Shown piece by piece: positions 52,921 to 62,112 of a stretch of 62,136 bases of DNA; the stretch's first letter is position 1; every line of letters begins with the position of its first letter. The notes under the pieces are model-generated. The model was not told the DNA's origin and made no database searches. It saw only the letters and a list, made by a program, of their open reading frames with translations. The stretch lies in assembly GCA_045629845.1 (NCBI GenBank), contig JAZQRZ010000212.1, positions 1 to 62,136 of the forward strand, in the 5' to 3' direction. Position numbers and translations under genes: made by a program. Origin of the DNA: UBA9715 sp045629845 (lineage in GTDB: Bacteria > Actinomycetota > Coriobacteriia > Coriobacteriales > Eggerthellaceae).

Positions 52921-52978
52921 TCCGCCGGGCGCACACAAAGCGCCTGCTTCTTGCCGGGTGCAAACAAAGCACCTGCTT
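52921..52978 (-). promoter_or_regulatory. tandem tRNA-Thr anticodon-arm mimics (thrS leader)
   Basis: Two 29-nt direct repeats end 12 nt before the thrS start codon. Repeat 1 (52978-52950) contains ggtgc-tttgttt-gcacc; repeat 2 (52949-52921) contains ggcgc-tttgtgt-gcgcc. Each is a 5-bp stem with a 7-nt loop; loop position 33 is U and positions 34-36 read UGU, a threonine anticodon with the G35-U36 used by ThrRS. The stems differ by a compensatory pair (T-A to C-G), evidence for selected pairing. They sit right beside the ribosome site. In E. coli, ThrRS represses its own mRNA by binding tRNA-like leader domains; here the design seems analogous but distinct. Confidence 0.78.
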
Positions 52979-53113
52979 GGATTCGCGCCTTTTGACGCGT
53001 CCGACCATTATATAAAGAGCAAGACAAATACGGGGAAATCTTTCGGTCAGCTCACAAGAAAGCCGCTTGATTGTGAAGAAAAGTTCGACAATCCCCTAAC
53101 CCCTACAACAAAA

Positions 53114-53135
53114 AAGCCGCCCCGAAGGACGGCTT
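53114..53135 (-). terminator. intrinsic terminator of zinc-ribbon membrane protein gene
   Basis: Stem around gccgcc ... ggacggc with one mismatch and a CGAA-type loop, followed by TTTTTTG on the minus strand; 20 nt past the stop. Confidence 0.85.
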
Positions 53136-53155
53136 GGTGTTCTATTAAAAGAAAA

Positions 53156-53617
53156 CTAGCGTGCGTGGCTGCGACGCGCAGCACCACCAGCATTAACCGG
53201 CGTGGTGCAATACGGGCAGACACTCCAAGAAGGATCGAGTGCATGATGGCAGGTCGAGCACAGGTTCTTCAGACGCTGATGGCAATTCGGGCACATGACA
53301 TAGTCAGCTTCGACCGGATAACCACAAGCCGCACATTCGCCGAACTTCATGAGTTCTCGCTGCTTCAAAGCCACTTCAAGTTCTTGCTCGTCACGATCGA
53401 TCTGCAGCAGTGGCGGACGCAGCAGGCAGTATGCGATAACGCCCAGCAACGGCACCAACGCAACAATTGCCCAGATATACCACATGGTTCCACGCATATA
53501 CGCATCGCGTGCAACCCAAATGATGCTAAGTACATACAGGATGACCAGGCAGACGACAATAACCGTGAATGCGGTTTGCAATTCAGGCGTCCACAGCTGA
53601 GACATCAATTCGTTCAT
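53156..53617 (-). CDS. two-helix membrane protein with double zinc ribbon
   Basis: 153 aa. Two membrane helices at about 17-35 and 45-66, a short helical linker, then paired zinc-ribbon Cys motifs: CAAC...CPNC and CSTC...CPYC, with a basic Arg/His tail. The orientation puts the ribbons in the cytoplasm. Double-zinc-ribbon proteins of this type often bind other proteins; function unknown. It lies between thrS and valS and is transcribed alone. Confidence 0.75.
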   Translation of the reverse strand: MNELMSQLWTPELQTAFTVIVVCLVILYVLSIIWVARDAYMRGTMWYIWAIVALVPLLGVIAYCLLRPPLLQIDRDEQELEVALKQRELMKFGECAACGYPVEADYVMCPNCHQRLKNLCSTCHHALDPSWSVCPYCTTPVNAGGAARRSHAR

Positions 53618-53726
53618 TGCTTCCCCTTTTATCGTTTGAACTACGTATAACGGCGATTCATTATATCATTCATCAGAATGACTTTGCGAACAGGGCAAAG
53701 ACACATACCCTGTTCAAATAAAAATA

Positions 53727-53749
53727 TGGAAAGGGCTAAGCCCTTTCCA
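53727..53749 (-). terminator. intrinsic terminator of valS
   Basis: tggaaagggc / gccctttcca, 3-nt loop, then TATTTTTATTTG on the minus strand, beginning 3 nt after the valS stop. Confidence 0.9.
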
Positions 53750-53751
53750 CC

Positions 53752-56424
53752 TTATTGCAATTCAGCAAGCTGCTCATCGATACGAGCAATCTTATCGGCT
53801 AAATCGGCATGCTTAGCACGGTCCTTCTCGATGATTTCGGGAGCAGCCTTAGCAAGGAAGCCCTGGTTAGTAAGCTTCTTTGCAAGCTTAGCTTCGTCAA
53901 CGCTAAGCTTTTCGCGTTCCTTCTGCAGGCGTGCACGTTCAGCATCAAAGTCAACAAAGCCAGCAAGAACAATGTATGTTTCGATGCCGCTACCAAGAAC
54001 AACAGCAGATGCTTCAGGTTTAGCTGCATCAGCAGCAATCGTAAGCGAAGCAGTGTTTGCCATGCTTTCAACCAAACCACGCTGCGCATTAAGCAAAGCA
54101 GCGTCGGCATCAGCAAGCTTAACCACCACATCAAGAGCCTGCTTCGGCGAAATGCCATAGCGAGCACGTGTTGAACGAGCAGCAGAAATGGTTTCGCACA
54201 CCAGGTCGATGGCGCGTTCGGAGTCGTCATCGACATAAGCAGCAAGTGCCTTTGCTTCAGGCCAATCAGCACCAATAAGATAGGGCACCTCGGAACGATC
54301 AAACGGAAGCTCTTGGTAAATCTCTTCAGTTACGAAAGGCATGATTGGGTGCAGCAAACGAATTGCCTGACCCAGTACAAACATGAGATTGCGCTGGCAG
54401 GTAAGACGATCGGCTGGGTTGTCTTCTGCAAACAGGCGCGACTTCGAGAATTCGATATACCAATCGCAGAATTCATTCCAGAAGAACGAATACAGCTCGC
54501 GCGTAATTTCACCAAATTCAAACTGTTCGTACAGCTTATCCAAGGAAGCGACAAGCTTAGCAAGACGGCTGAAAATCCAGCGGTCAGCTGGCGTGGAAGG
54601 CTCGGGTGCACCCGGCGTATAGCCTTCAAGATTCATGCTGACGAAACGCGCTGCGTTACGAATCTTATTAGCAAAGTTTCGCGAGCTAACAAGCTTATCT
54701 TCGTTGAACTTGAGATCCTGCGAGCCAGTGACCTGCATAAGAAGACCAAAGCGCATGCCATCGGCACCGTAATCACGCATAAGACGCAACGGGTCAACAC
54801 CATTACCGCGGCTCTTCGACATAGGCTTGCCATCGGAACCCATAACCGTGGGATGAATAATGACATGCTGGAAAGGAATTTGGCCTGTGCAGTATTCAGA
54901 TGCCATTACCATGCGGGCAACCCACAAACCCATGATGTCGCGCGCGGTAGAAAGCACCTGCGTGGGATACGTCTTTGCAATTTCATCGCTGACGGTGTTG
55001 CGATCAGTCCAGTTCTGCGTAGCAAATGGCCACAACTGACTTGAGAACCAGGTATCAAGTACGTCGGTATCCTGGCGAATTTCACCACCGCACGTCGGAC
55101 AAACAGAAGGCTCGTCAACACATGCATCTTCCCAACCACAAGCGTCACAGTAGTACATGGGAATACGATGACCCCACCACAGCTGACGCGAAATGCACCA
55201 GTCCTTCAAGTTGGCCAGCCAGTCAAGATATACCTGCTTCCAACGTTCGGGATGGAACTGAACCTCACCTGTTTCAACAGCAGCCGCTGCAGGCTTCTTC
55301 AGCTCGTCAACTGCCACAAACCACTGCTCAGATTCCCATGGTTCAAGCTTGGTATGACAACGATAGCAAGTCATAACCGAATGGTCATGATCTTCGATAT
55401 GGTCGAGCAAGCCTAATTCTTCAAAGGCAGCAACAACAGCATCGCGAGCTTCATCGCGATCCATACCACTGAACTTGCCATAACCTTCAACCACATGAGC
55501 GGTTTCGTCGAAAATATTAATACGCGGCAAATCATGACGCTGGCCCATACCCCAGTCATTCGGGTCGTGAGCAGGCGTAACCTTTACAAAGCCGGTACCA
55601 AATTCGGCATCGACAACAAAGTCTTCGAAGATAGGAATCTCGCGATCGACAAGTGGCAGACGCACCTTTGCACCCACAAACTTCTTCTTTTCGGGATCCT
55701 TCGGCGAAACTGCAACACCCGTGTCGCCCAGCATGGTTTCAGGACGTGTAGTAGCAACAACGATGTATTCCTGACCATCAATCGGTTCAACCAACGGATA
55801 GCGCAGATGCCACAGATGACCAGCTTCATCGATATATTCTGCTTCGTCATCAGCAATAGCAGTTGTGCAATGCGGACACCAATTGACAATACGCTTGCCA
55901 CGATAAATCAAATCATCGTGATACCAGTCAGCAAAGACCTGACGTACCGCACGCGCATAATCAGCATCCAAGGTGAAGTGCTCGTCATCGTAATCGCATG
56001 AGCAACCCATGCCTTTAATCTGGTTAACAATAGTGTTGCCGTATTCTTCGCGCCACTTCCAGCATTCTTCAATAAAGGCATCGCGGCCAATCTGCAGACG
56101 CGAAATACCTTCGTCGGCAAGCTTTTTATCGACCTTCGTCTGCGTAGCGATACCAGCATGGTCGGTACCAAGAATCCAGCGCGTGGGACGACCCTGCATA
56201 CGTGCATGACGTGTGCAAGTATCCTGAATGGTGTCGTTAAGTGCATGGCCCATATGCAGCACACCCGTAATATTGGGCGGCGGAATAACGATGGTATACG
56301 GATGGTCGGCGTATTCGCCACGACCAGCACTGCGTTGGAAGTAACCAGCGTCCTTCCAAGCATTAAACAGCGGCGTCTCGTGCGCCGCAAAATCGTAATC
56401 GATCTTCTTTCCTTCTTCAGCCAT
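53752..56424 (-). CDS. valS: valyl-tRNA synthetase
   Basis: 890 aa from ATG 56424 (GGGAG upstream; the in-frame codon 12 bases earlier is less good). HIGH motif as HMGH at 57-60 (NITGVLHMGH), KMSKS as KPMSKSRGNGVDP, CP1 editing insert, zinc Cys pairs WCPHC and CDACGW...CPTC, and a C-terminal coiled coil (AERARLQKEREKLSVDEAKL). No T-box leader is visible upstream. In the order valS-clpX-clpP-tig reading against the strand. Confidence 0.97.
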   Translation of the reverse strand: MAEEGKKIDYDFAAHETPLFNAWKDAGYFQRSAGRGEYADHPYTIVIPPPNITGVLHMGHALNDTIQDTCTRHARMQGRPTRWILGTDHAGIATQTKVDKKLADEGISRLQIGRDAFIEECWKWREEYGNTIVNQIKGMGCSCDYDDEHFTLDADYARAVRQVFADWYHDDLIYRGKRIVNWCPHCTTAIADDEAEYIDEAGHLWHLRYPLVEPIDGQEYIVVATTRPETMLGDTGVAVSPKDPEKKKFVGAKVRLPLVDREIPIFEDFVVDAEFGTGFVKVTPAHDPNDWGMGQRHDLPRINIFDETAHVVEGYGKFSGMDRDEARDAVVAAFEELGLLDHIEDHDHSVMTCYRCHTKLEPWESEQWFVAVDELKKPAAAAVETGEVQFHPERWKQVYLDWLANLKDWCISRQLWWGHRIPMYYCDACGWEDACVDEPSVCPTCGGEIRQDTDVLDTWFSSQLWPFATQNWTDRNTVSDEIAKTYPTQVLSTARDIMGLWVARMVMASEYCTGQIPFQHVIIHPTVMGSDGKPMSKSRGNGVDPLRLMRDYGADGMRFGLLMQVTGSQDLKFNEDKLVSSRNFANKIRNAARFVSMNLEGYTPGAPEPSTPADRWIFSRLAKLVASLDKLYEQFEFGEITRELYSFFWNEFCDWYIEFSKSRLFAEDNPADRLTCQRNLMFVLGQAIRLLHPIMPFVTEEIYQELPFDRSEVPYLIGADWPEAKALAAYVDDDSERAIDLVCETISAARSTRARYGISPKQALDVVVKLADADAALLNAQRGLVESMANTASLTIAADAAKPEASAVVLGSGIETYIVLAGFVDFDAERARLQKEREKLSVDEAKLAKKLTNQGFLAKAAPEIIEKDRAKHADLADKIARIDEQLAELQ

Positions 56425-56483
56425 ACACGCTCCCAAGCTTTTTGAAACTATTCCTTACTAATTAATTATTTGATAAGTGCAGA

Positions 56484-57875
56484 TTAAGCGGCAGGTTCAC
56501 CTTCAGCAACTTCAGGCTGTGCAACAGCCTTAACTTCAGGCTTCGTTTCACCTGTAATATCGCTAGCACGCAATTCAACCGTTGTAGCCCCTGTCTGTTC
56601 AGGCAGGTCATACATCACATCGAGCAAAACGCGTTCGCAGATTGAACGCAGACCACGAGCGCCCGTTCCGTGCTCGACCGCTTCATGAGCAATAGCGCGC
56701 AAAGCTTCGTCAGTGAAGGTAAGCGTGGACTGCTCAAATTCAAACATCTTCTTGTACTGCTTAACTAAAGCGTTCTTCGGTTCGACCAAAATGCGAACCA
56801 GTTCGTCTTCAGTAAGCGCCGAAAGCGAGGTGATAACCGGAATACGGCCAACAAATTCTGGAATCATACCGAACTTGTTCAAGTCTTCAGGCAATACCTG
56901 CGAAAGCAGAGCTGCCTCGTTTGCTTCCTTGCTTTCGGGAAGTTCAGAATTGAAACCAATCGAAGCTTTACCAACACGTTCGGCAATAATGTCGGTTAAG
57001 CCAACAAACGCGCCGCCCAAAATGAACAGGATGTTTGTCGTATTAATTGGAATCAATTCTTGCTGAGGATGCTTGCGACCGCCCTGAGGAGGCACGCTAG
57101 CTTCGGTGCCTTCAACAATCTTTAGAAGCGCCTGCTGCACACCTTCGCCCGACACATCGCGGGTAATGGAAAGGTTTTCTGCCTTTCGTGCAATCTTATC
57201 AATCTCGTCGATATAAATGATGCCAATTTCTGCACGAGGAATATCGAAATCTGCAGCTGTAATAAGCTTCAGCAAAATGTTTTCGACATCTTCGCCTACG
57301 TAACCAGCCTCGGTAAGCGTGGTTGCGTCAGCAATGGCAAACGGAACACGCAAAGTACGTGCAAGAGTTTGAGCCAGAAGCGTTTTGCCTGAACCAGTGG
57401 GCCCTAACAGCAAAATATTACTTTTAGCCAATTCGACTTCATCATTGGTATCTGCATCGATACTAATGCGCTTGTAATGGTTGTAGACCGCAACCGAAAG
57501 AGCGCGTTTAGCCTGTTCCTGACCAACAACATAGTCAGATAAGTCAGCGTACAGCTGATGCGGTGTGGGAAGTGCACCAAGAATTTCATCAACGGAAGGT
57601 AATTCACCAGTACTGGGAATATAGGACTGACCCTGGGCTTGTTCCATTTGAGTTTCAAGTTCTTCGGGCGTAGTCCAACCCATAGAACCATAAGCACCAG
57701 GCTTCATCTGCATGCCTAAATCGCGCATCATTGCTTCAGCGCACGTGGCAACACATTCGTCGCAGATAAAAATATCGTCAGGCCCCTGAATCATGGCTGT
57801 GACTTCAAGCTGGCTTTTGCCGCAAAACGCACAAACCGCGCCTTCATGACCATTCGTTGTTTCTCGCGTGCTCAA
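56484..57875 (-). CDS. clpX: ATP-dependent Clp protease ATP-binding subunit ClpX
   Basis: 463 aa. N-terminal zinc domain (CAFCGKSQLEV ... CDEC), AAA+ Walker A GPTGSGKTLLAQTLAR, Walker B IIYIDEIDKIA, and sensor 2. Unfolds substrates for ClpP. TTG start with GGGGAG five bases before. Separated from clpP by an intercistronic hairpin. The C-terminal ~25 residues are acidic and unique. Confidence 0.97.
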   Translation of the reverse strand: MSTRETTNGHEGAVCAFCGKSQLEVTAMIQGPDDIFICDECVATCAEAMMRDLGMQMKPGAYGSMGWTTPEELETQMEQAQGQSYIPSTGELPSVDEILGALPTPHQLYADLSDYVVGQEQAKRALSVAVYNHYKRISIDADTNDEVELAKSNILLLGPTGSGKTLLAQTLARTLRVPFAIADATTLTEAGYVGEDVENILLKLITAADFDIPRAEIGIIYIDEIDKIARKAENLSITRDVSGEGVQQALLKIVEGTEASVPPQGGRKHPQQELIPINTTNILFILGGAFVGLTDIIAERVGKASIGFNSELPESKEANEAALLSQVLPEDLNKFGMIPEFVGRIPVITSLSALTEDELVRILVEPKNALVKQYKKMFEFEQSTLTFTDEALRAIAHEAVEHGTGARGLRSICERVLLDVMYDLPEQTGATTVELRASDITGETKPEVKAVAQPEVAEGEPAA

Positions 57876-57892
57876 TTCGCTCCCCTATCTAA

Positions 57893-57920
57893 GTGTGACA
57901 GGGATATTCCCCTGTCACAC
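57893..57920 (-). terminator. hairpin between clpP and clpX
   Basis: gtgtgacaggg / ccctgtcacac (11 bp, 6-nt loop) in the 59-nt clpP-clpX gap; only a short T-tract follows on the minus strand (TTAGATAG). Likely a partial terminator tuning the ClpX:ClpP ratio. Confidence 0.7.
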
Positions 57921-57934
57921 AACTTCATTCGTTT

Positions 57935-58552
57935 CTAAGCCGTAGCTGCTGCAACGCGCGATGTAGTAATACGGTCGACCAAGCCATACTCGAGAGCCTG
58001 CTCGGCTGTCATATAGTTATCGCGTTCGGTGTCAGCCTGGATTGTTTCAAGCGACTGACCAGTGTTTTCGGCAAGAATCTTATTCAGACGTTCGCGGGTC
58101 TTCAACATGAAGTCGGCAACAATCTGGATTTCAGTCTGCTGACCCTGAGCCTGGCCAAGCGGCTGGTGAATAAGCACCATGGAATTCGGCAGACACAAAC
58201 GCTTGCCCTTTGCACCCGACGAAAGCAGTACTGCTGCCATCGAAGCACATTCACCCAAGCAAATGGTGGACACATCGCACTTGATGAAGTTCATGGTGTC
58301 AAGAATAGCCAGACCAGCTGTAACCGAACCACCAGGCGAATTAATGTAGAGCGAAATGTCCTTATCGGGATCAGCGCTTTCCAGGTGAAGCAACTGAGCC
58401 ACGACCGAGTTTGCAACATGATCGTCAATCTGTTCGCCCAAGAAAATGATGCGATCATTTAACAGGCGCGAATAGATGTCGTAGCTGCGCTCGCCACGAG
58501 GAGATTGCTCGATAACGTACGGAATGAGTGCATTGTTAATCTGTGATGTCAT
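57935..58552 (-). CDS. clpP: ATP-dependent Clp protease proteolytic subunit
   Basis: 205 aa serine peptidase. Catalytic Ser104 in GECASMAAVLLSSG and His129 in MVLIHQPLG, with the Asp in the following helix region. AAAGAGG precedes the ATG. Conserved neighbour of tig and clpX. Forms the tetradecameric chamber with ClpX. Confidence 0.97.
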   Translation of the reverse strand: MTSQINNALIPYVIEQSPRGERSYDIYSRLLNDRIIFLGEQIDDHVANSVVAQLLHLESADPDKDISLYINSPGGSVTAGLAILDTMNFIKCDVSTICLGECASMAAVLLSSGAKGKRLCLPNSMVLIHQPLGQAQGQQTEIQIVADFMLKTRERLNKILAENTGQSLETIQADTERDNYMTAEQALEYGLVDRITTSRVAAATA

Positions 58553-58598
58553 GAATACCTCTTTCTGCTCCGAAATCTTTAACTCCCTATAATAGTGG

Positions 58599-58631
58599 AA
58601 ACGGACGCGCCGAGCATCGGCACGTCCGTTT
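58599..58631 (-). terminator. hairpin between tig and clpP
   Basis: aaacggacg / cgtccgttt (9 bp, extended by gcc/ggc in the centre), 26 nt past the tig stop. The T-tract is poor; may act as a partial terminator. Confidence 0.6.
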
Positions 58632-58656
58632 AGTGTTGCGGAACCGAAATGATCGG

Positions 58657-60030
58657 TTATTCTTCTTCAGCCTTCTTGGTCTTAGAAGACTTCTTAGCTG
58701 CCTTCTTTTCCTCAGGCTTTTCTTCAGAAACAACAGCCTTTTCAACCAGTTCGAGTGCAGCCTTCTGACGCAGGATGCCCTGGCGCAGCAGATACATCTG
58801 GCCATTCTTGCGCCATTCGTTCATCAGGTTTTCAGGATCAGAAGCGCCTGCCTTCTTGAACTCTTCGAGAACATCTTCGTCAGTTGCTTCAAGACCGGCA
58901 TGAGCAGCATAAGCGTCAAGAGCAAGATCCTGCTTGGCCATGTCTTCAGCCTGATGCTTCACATCTTCAGAGAACTGAGCAGACGTGATGCCCTGCTGCT
59001 GCAGATACATGTCAAGCGTAAGACCGCCGCGCTGCAGCTGATTGAAGAAATCCTGCAGCAACGTGGTTTCGTTTTCTTCGATAAGACCAGCAGGAATTTC
59101 GCCCTTCAGACGTTCGGCCAGCTTATCGAGAACGCGGTTTTCCTTCATGTGAGGCAAAGCATTGCCCAGCGTAGATTCGATTTCTTCAGCAACTTCCTTG
59201 CGCAGGTCTTCGACGGTTTCGACACCAATCTTTTCCTTAACCCACTCGTCAGTCAGCTTAGGCAGCTTCTGCTTCTTTACGACCAGAACCTCGACATCGA
59301 AATTGATTTCGGCGCTCTTGCCCATAAGAGCAGCTGTCATAGCAGTTGCATCAGACGGAACAGGAATGGTGAACTGCTTCGTATCACCCTTCTTCAGACC
59401 AATGATTTCTGCATCAAAGGTTTCGGGGAACAAGCCGCTACCAATCTTGTACTGCATGGAATCGGTAGTGATGGAAGGAACGTTTTCGCCCTTGTCATCA
59501 GTAGCAGTAATCTTCAGGTCTACGAACTGATCCTGTTTCACCTTGGTGTTAGCCGGAGCAGCAACGATGTCCTGATAATGCTCGAGCAGTGCGTTGATTT
59601 CTTCGTCGATCTGCTCGTCGGTTGCCTTATCGCTTGGCAGTTCGATTTCAACAGCATCGTAGTTCGAAAGTTCAGGCGTCGGCTTAATGTCAACTTCGAA
59701 GTCGAAGACGAAAACCTTGCCGTCTTCGACAAGATCCATATCTTCCTCGGCGAAATCAGGCTTGCCAACCGGATAAATACCCGTCTGGTCAACAGCAACC
59801 GGGTAGCTTTCATTCACGATGTTGTCAGTAACAACTGCGCGAACATAATCCTTACCCAGTGCGCTATCGATAACCGGACGCGGGGCCTTGCCCTTACGGA
59901 AGCCCGGAATGGTGTACTGGGTTGCAACCTGCTTATATTGCTTCTTAATGCGTTCGGTGATGGTTTTGTCGTCGATGGTGACGGTAACCTTCACACGATT
60001 GCCTTCTAATTGCTCGACTTTTGTTTCCAC
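58657..60030 (-). CDS. tig: trigger factor
   Basis: 457 aa ribosome-associated chaperone and prolyl isomerase. N-terminal ribosome-binding domain including the signature GFRKGKAPRPVID, then a FKBP-type PPIase region (DQFVDLKITATDDKGENV), and a long helical C-terminal domain ending in a Lys-rich tail (EEKKAAKKSSKTKKAEEE). Start GTG 60030 with AAAGGA upstream. First gene of tig-clpP-clpX. Confidence 0.96.
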   Translation of the reverse strand: METKVEQLEGNRVKVTVTIDDKTITERIKKQYKQVATQYTIPGFRKGKAPRPVIDSALGKDYVRAVVTDNIVNESYPVAVDQTGIYPVGKPDFAEEDMDLVEDGKVFVFDFEVDIKPTPELSNYDAVEIELPSDKATDEQIDEEINALLEHYQDIVAAPANTKVKQDQFVDLKITATDDKGENVPSITTDSMQYKIGSGLFPETFDAEIIGLKKGDTKQFTIPVPSDATAMTAALMGKSAEINFDVEVLVVKKQKLPKLTDEWVKEKIGVETVEDLRKEVAEEIESTLGNALPHMKENRVLDKLAERLKGEIPAGLIEENETTLLQDFFNQLQRGGLTLDMYLQQQGITSAQFSEDVKHQAEDMAKQDLALDAYAAHAGLEATDEDVLEEFKKAGASDPENLMNEWRKNGQMYLLRQGILRQKAALELVEKAVVSEEKPEEKKAAKKSSKTKKAEEE

Positions 60031-60149
60031 TTAGCTGTCCTTTACTTGCATCTTACATACAGCGCTCGACGCGCAAAGCAAGATTATTGCACAGATATCT
60101 ACTTGATTGAAGAACGTTCACATTCATTCTGTTATCATTTTTGTCGCGT

Positions 60150-60234
<85 letters not shown>

Positions 60235-60261
60235 TTTTTATTGGTCAGTGAAAGGATTATT

Positions 60262-61536
60262 GTGAAGGAACTCGTAAGGAAGTATAACGAGGTCAGTCTT
60301 GTATTGCGCATCGTTATTGGTCTTGTTATTGGTGTTGTATTGGCTCTCATCATCCCCTCAGATGGTAACGTCGCAGCAACCTTCATTACTTTGTTAGGCA
60401 CCTTGTTTGTTAACGCCTTAAAGGCAGTTGCCCCCATCTTGGTGTTCTTCCTTATTATCAGTGCGCTGTGCAAAGCAAAAGCACCTGGCTCTATGCGCAC
60501 CATCATTGTCCTTTACCTTATTTCAACCTTTATTGCTGCTCTGGTAGCAGTTATTGGTTCATTTATGTTCCCTATGGACCTTACGCTGGCATCTGCTGAT
60601 GAAATTAGCCAGTCTTCCCCTTCGGGCATTGGTGAAGTTCTGAACACACTGCTTATGAACATCGTTATGAACCCCGTTAAGGCACTTGTCGAAGCTAACT
60701 ACATCGGCATCTTGGTATGGGCAGCCATGATTGGTGCTGCACTTCGCGTATCAAAGGAAGGTGTTAAGGAAGTCTTCAATGCGATTGCCGATGCCGTTGC
60801 AACCATCGTGCGCTGGATCATTTCCTTGGCTCCCTTCGGTATCCTTGGCTTGGTTTACGACGCTGTTGCTACCAACGGCATGGAAATCTTCATCGAGTAT
60901 GGTCAGCTTATCGCCCTGCTTGTTTGCTGCATGCTTGTCATCGCTCTTGTTACCAATCCGCTTATGGTGTTCCTCCTTACCCGCAAGAACCCCTATCCGC
61001 TGGTTCTTCGTTGTCTGAAGGATTCTGGTATCACCGCATTCTTCACTCGCAGTTCTGCCGCTAACATCCCAGTAAACATGGAACTGTGCGGAAAGCTGGG
61101 GCTGGATAAGAACCTGTACTCGGTTTCGATTCCTTTGGGCGCTACTATCAACATGGCAGGTGCCGCTGTTACGATTTCGGTTATGGCTATGCAGGCTGCC
61201 AACACGGTTGGCTTGACTGTTGATATTCCCACCGCCGTTATTCTTTCTGCCCTCGCCGCTATTTCCGCATGCGGTGCATCGGGTGTCCCTGGCGGTTCGC
61301 TGTTGCTGATTCCTATGGCTTGTTCGCTGTTTGGCATTTCAAACGACATTGCTATGCAGGTTGTTGCTGTCGGCTTCATCATCGGCGTTATTCAGGACTC
61401 TTGCGAAACTGCCCTGAACTCGTCGTCTGACGCTTTATTTACCGCTACGGCAGAGTACCGTATCTGGAAAAAGGAAGGTCGTTCCTTCGTTATGGGTAAA
61501 GACGCCGAAGCTCAGACTGAGGTTGAAAGCGAATAA
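60262..61536 (+). CDS. sstT: serine/threonine:sodium symporter SstT
   Basis: 424 aa DAACS-family transporter. GTG start at 60262 with AAAGGA upstream, only 27 nt after the tRNA. SstT-type sequence: PLGATINMAGAAVTISVMAM, SACGASGVPGGSLLLIPM, FGISNDIAMQVVAVGFIIG and QDSCETALNSSSDALFTATA. Imports serine and threonine with Na+. It likely shares the tRNA promoter or uses one inside the tRNA. Ends with a terminator. Confidence 0.94.
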   Translation: MKELVRKYNEVSLVLRIVIGLVIGVVLALIIPSDGNVAATFITLLGTLFVNALKAVAPILVFFLIISALCKAKAPGSMRTIIVLYLISTFIAALVAVIGSFMFPMDLTLASADEISQSSPSGIGEVLNTLLMNIVMNPVKALVEANYIGILVWAAMIGAALRVSKEGVKEVFNAIADAVATIVRWIISLAPFGILGLVYDAVATNGMEIFIEYGQLIALLVCCMLVIALVTNPLMVFLLTRKNPYPLVLRCLKDSGITAFFTRSSAANIPVNMELCGKLGLDKNLYSVSIPLGATINMAGAAVTISVMAMQAANTVGLTVDIPTAVILSALAAISACGASGVPGGSLLLIPMACSLFGISNDIAMQVVAVGFIIGVIQDSCETALNSSSDALFTATAEYRIWKKEGRSFVMGKDAEAQTEVESE

Positions 61537-61558
61537 TACTCGCGCAAAAGCTTTGCAA

Positions 61559-61590
61559 ACCCCTGTATCACTGATGGTGGTACAGGGGTT
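61559..61590 (+). terminator. intrinsic terminator of sstT
   Basis: aacccctgta / tacaggggtt (10 bp, 12-nt centre) followed by TTTCTTTT, 22 nt after the sstT stop. Confidence 0.9.
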
Positions 61591-61779
61591 TTTCTTTTCC
61601 CTAGAGACCCGTTCTGAAACAGTTACTTGACGAAAGCGCTAATCAGGAAGTTCTATCAGCTATAATTGCACGTCAGAGGCCTATTTTTCATTTTTTGGTA
61701 CAGGGATTGGGGAATAGGCTTGGGAACCCACAATCTGTTGGGGCTTTACGTATGCAAAGCCTAAGCTTGAAAGAACGGG
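61591..61779 (+). promoter_or_regulatory. promoter and structured leader of the 110-aa gene
   Basis: A TATAAT at 61661-61666 without a good -35. The leader can form gcctatt / aataggc (61679-61685 with 61713-61719) and ggcttt / aaagcc (61742-61761). No known riboswitch class was recognised. May just be an untranslated leader. Confidence 0.4.
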
Positions 61780-62112
61780 ATGACCATGAAAAAGAAGGAA
61801 CTTCTGCGCCTACTAAATGAGTCCATCGCAGATTCTCCAAATCTTGAGCTGCGTCTTGAGACGCTGGGAAAGATTCTTATTAACGTGGACGAAAATCCCC
61901 ATGTGTCACCTCAGGATCTTTGCTGCACTTGTGGGTATGCCCTTATTGGTATCGTCGATGAAATGAAAGACAATCGCGAGCGGGTTCAAGGCGCTGTTGT
62001 TGCTGCTAAACAAGCTGAAGAACTAAAAGCTGCTGTTAAAGCTGGTCGTGAAAAAATGAAGGTTCGTGACGACGGATTACGGGTCGAGCTACCCTACCCC
62101 TTCAACTTATAA
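61780..62112 (+). CDS. hypothetical 110-aa protein
   Basis: Charged N-terminus MKKKELLRLLNESIADSP, a middle LETLGKILINVDENPHVSP with a CCTC pair (DLCCTCGYALIGIVDEM), a helical part with possible coiled coil (AAKQAEELKAAVKAGREKMK) and a short C-terminus ending YPFNL. ATG at 61780 or 61786. No family recognised; the CCTCG pair may bind a metal. The structured leader upstream suggests regulated expression. Confidence 0.6.
   Translation: MTMKKKELLRLLNESIADSPNLELRLETLGKILINVDENPHVSPQDLCCTCGYALIGIVDEMKDNRERVQGAVVAAKQAEELKAAVKAGREKMKVRDDGLRVELPYPFNL

Noticed and set aside
56425..56483. Possible T-box riboswitch before valS
   Set aside because: Only about 60 nt lie between the clpX stop and the valS start, on the same strand; there is no T-box core (no TGGNACCGCG-like sequence) or specifier stem.
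58633..60009. Long open frame (over 450 codons) on the plus strand opposite tig
   Set aside because: It is antisense to trigger factor, lacks a ribosome site and family motifs, and its composition follows from the codon use of tig.
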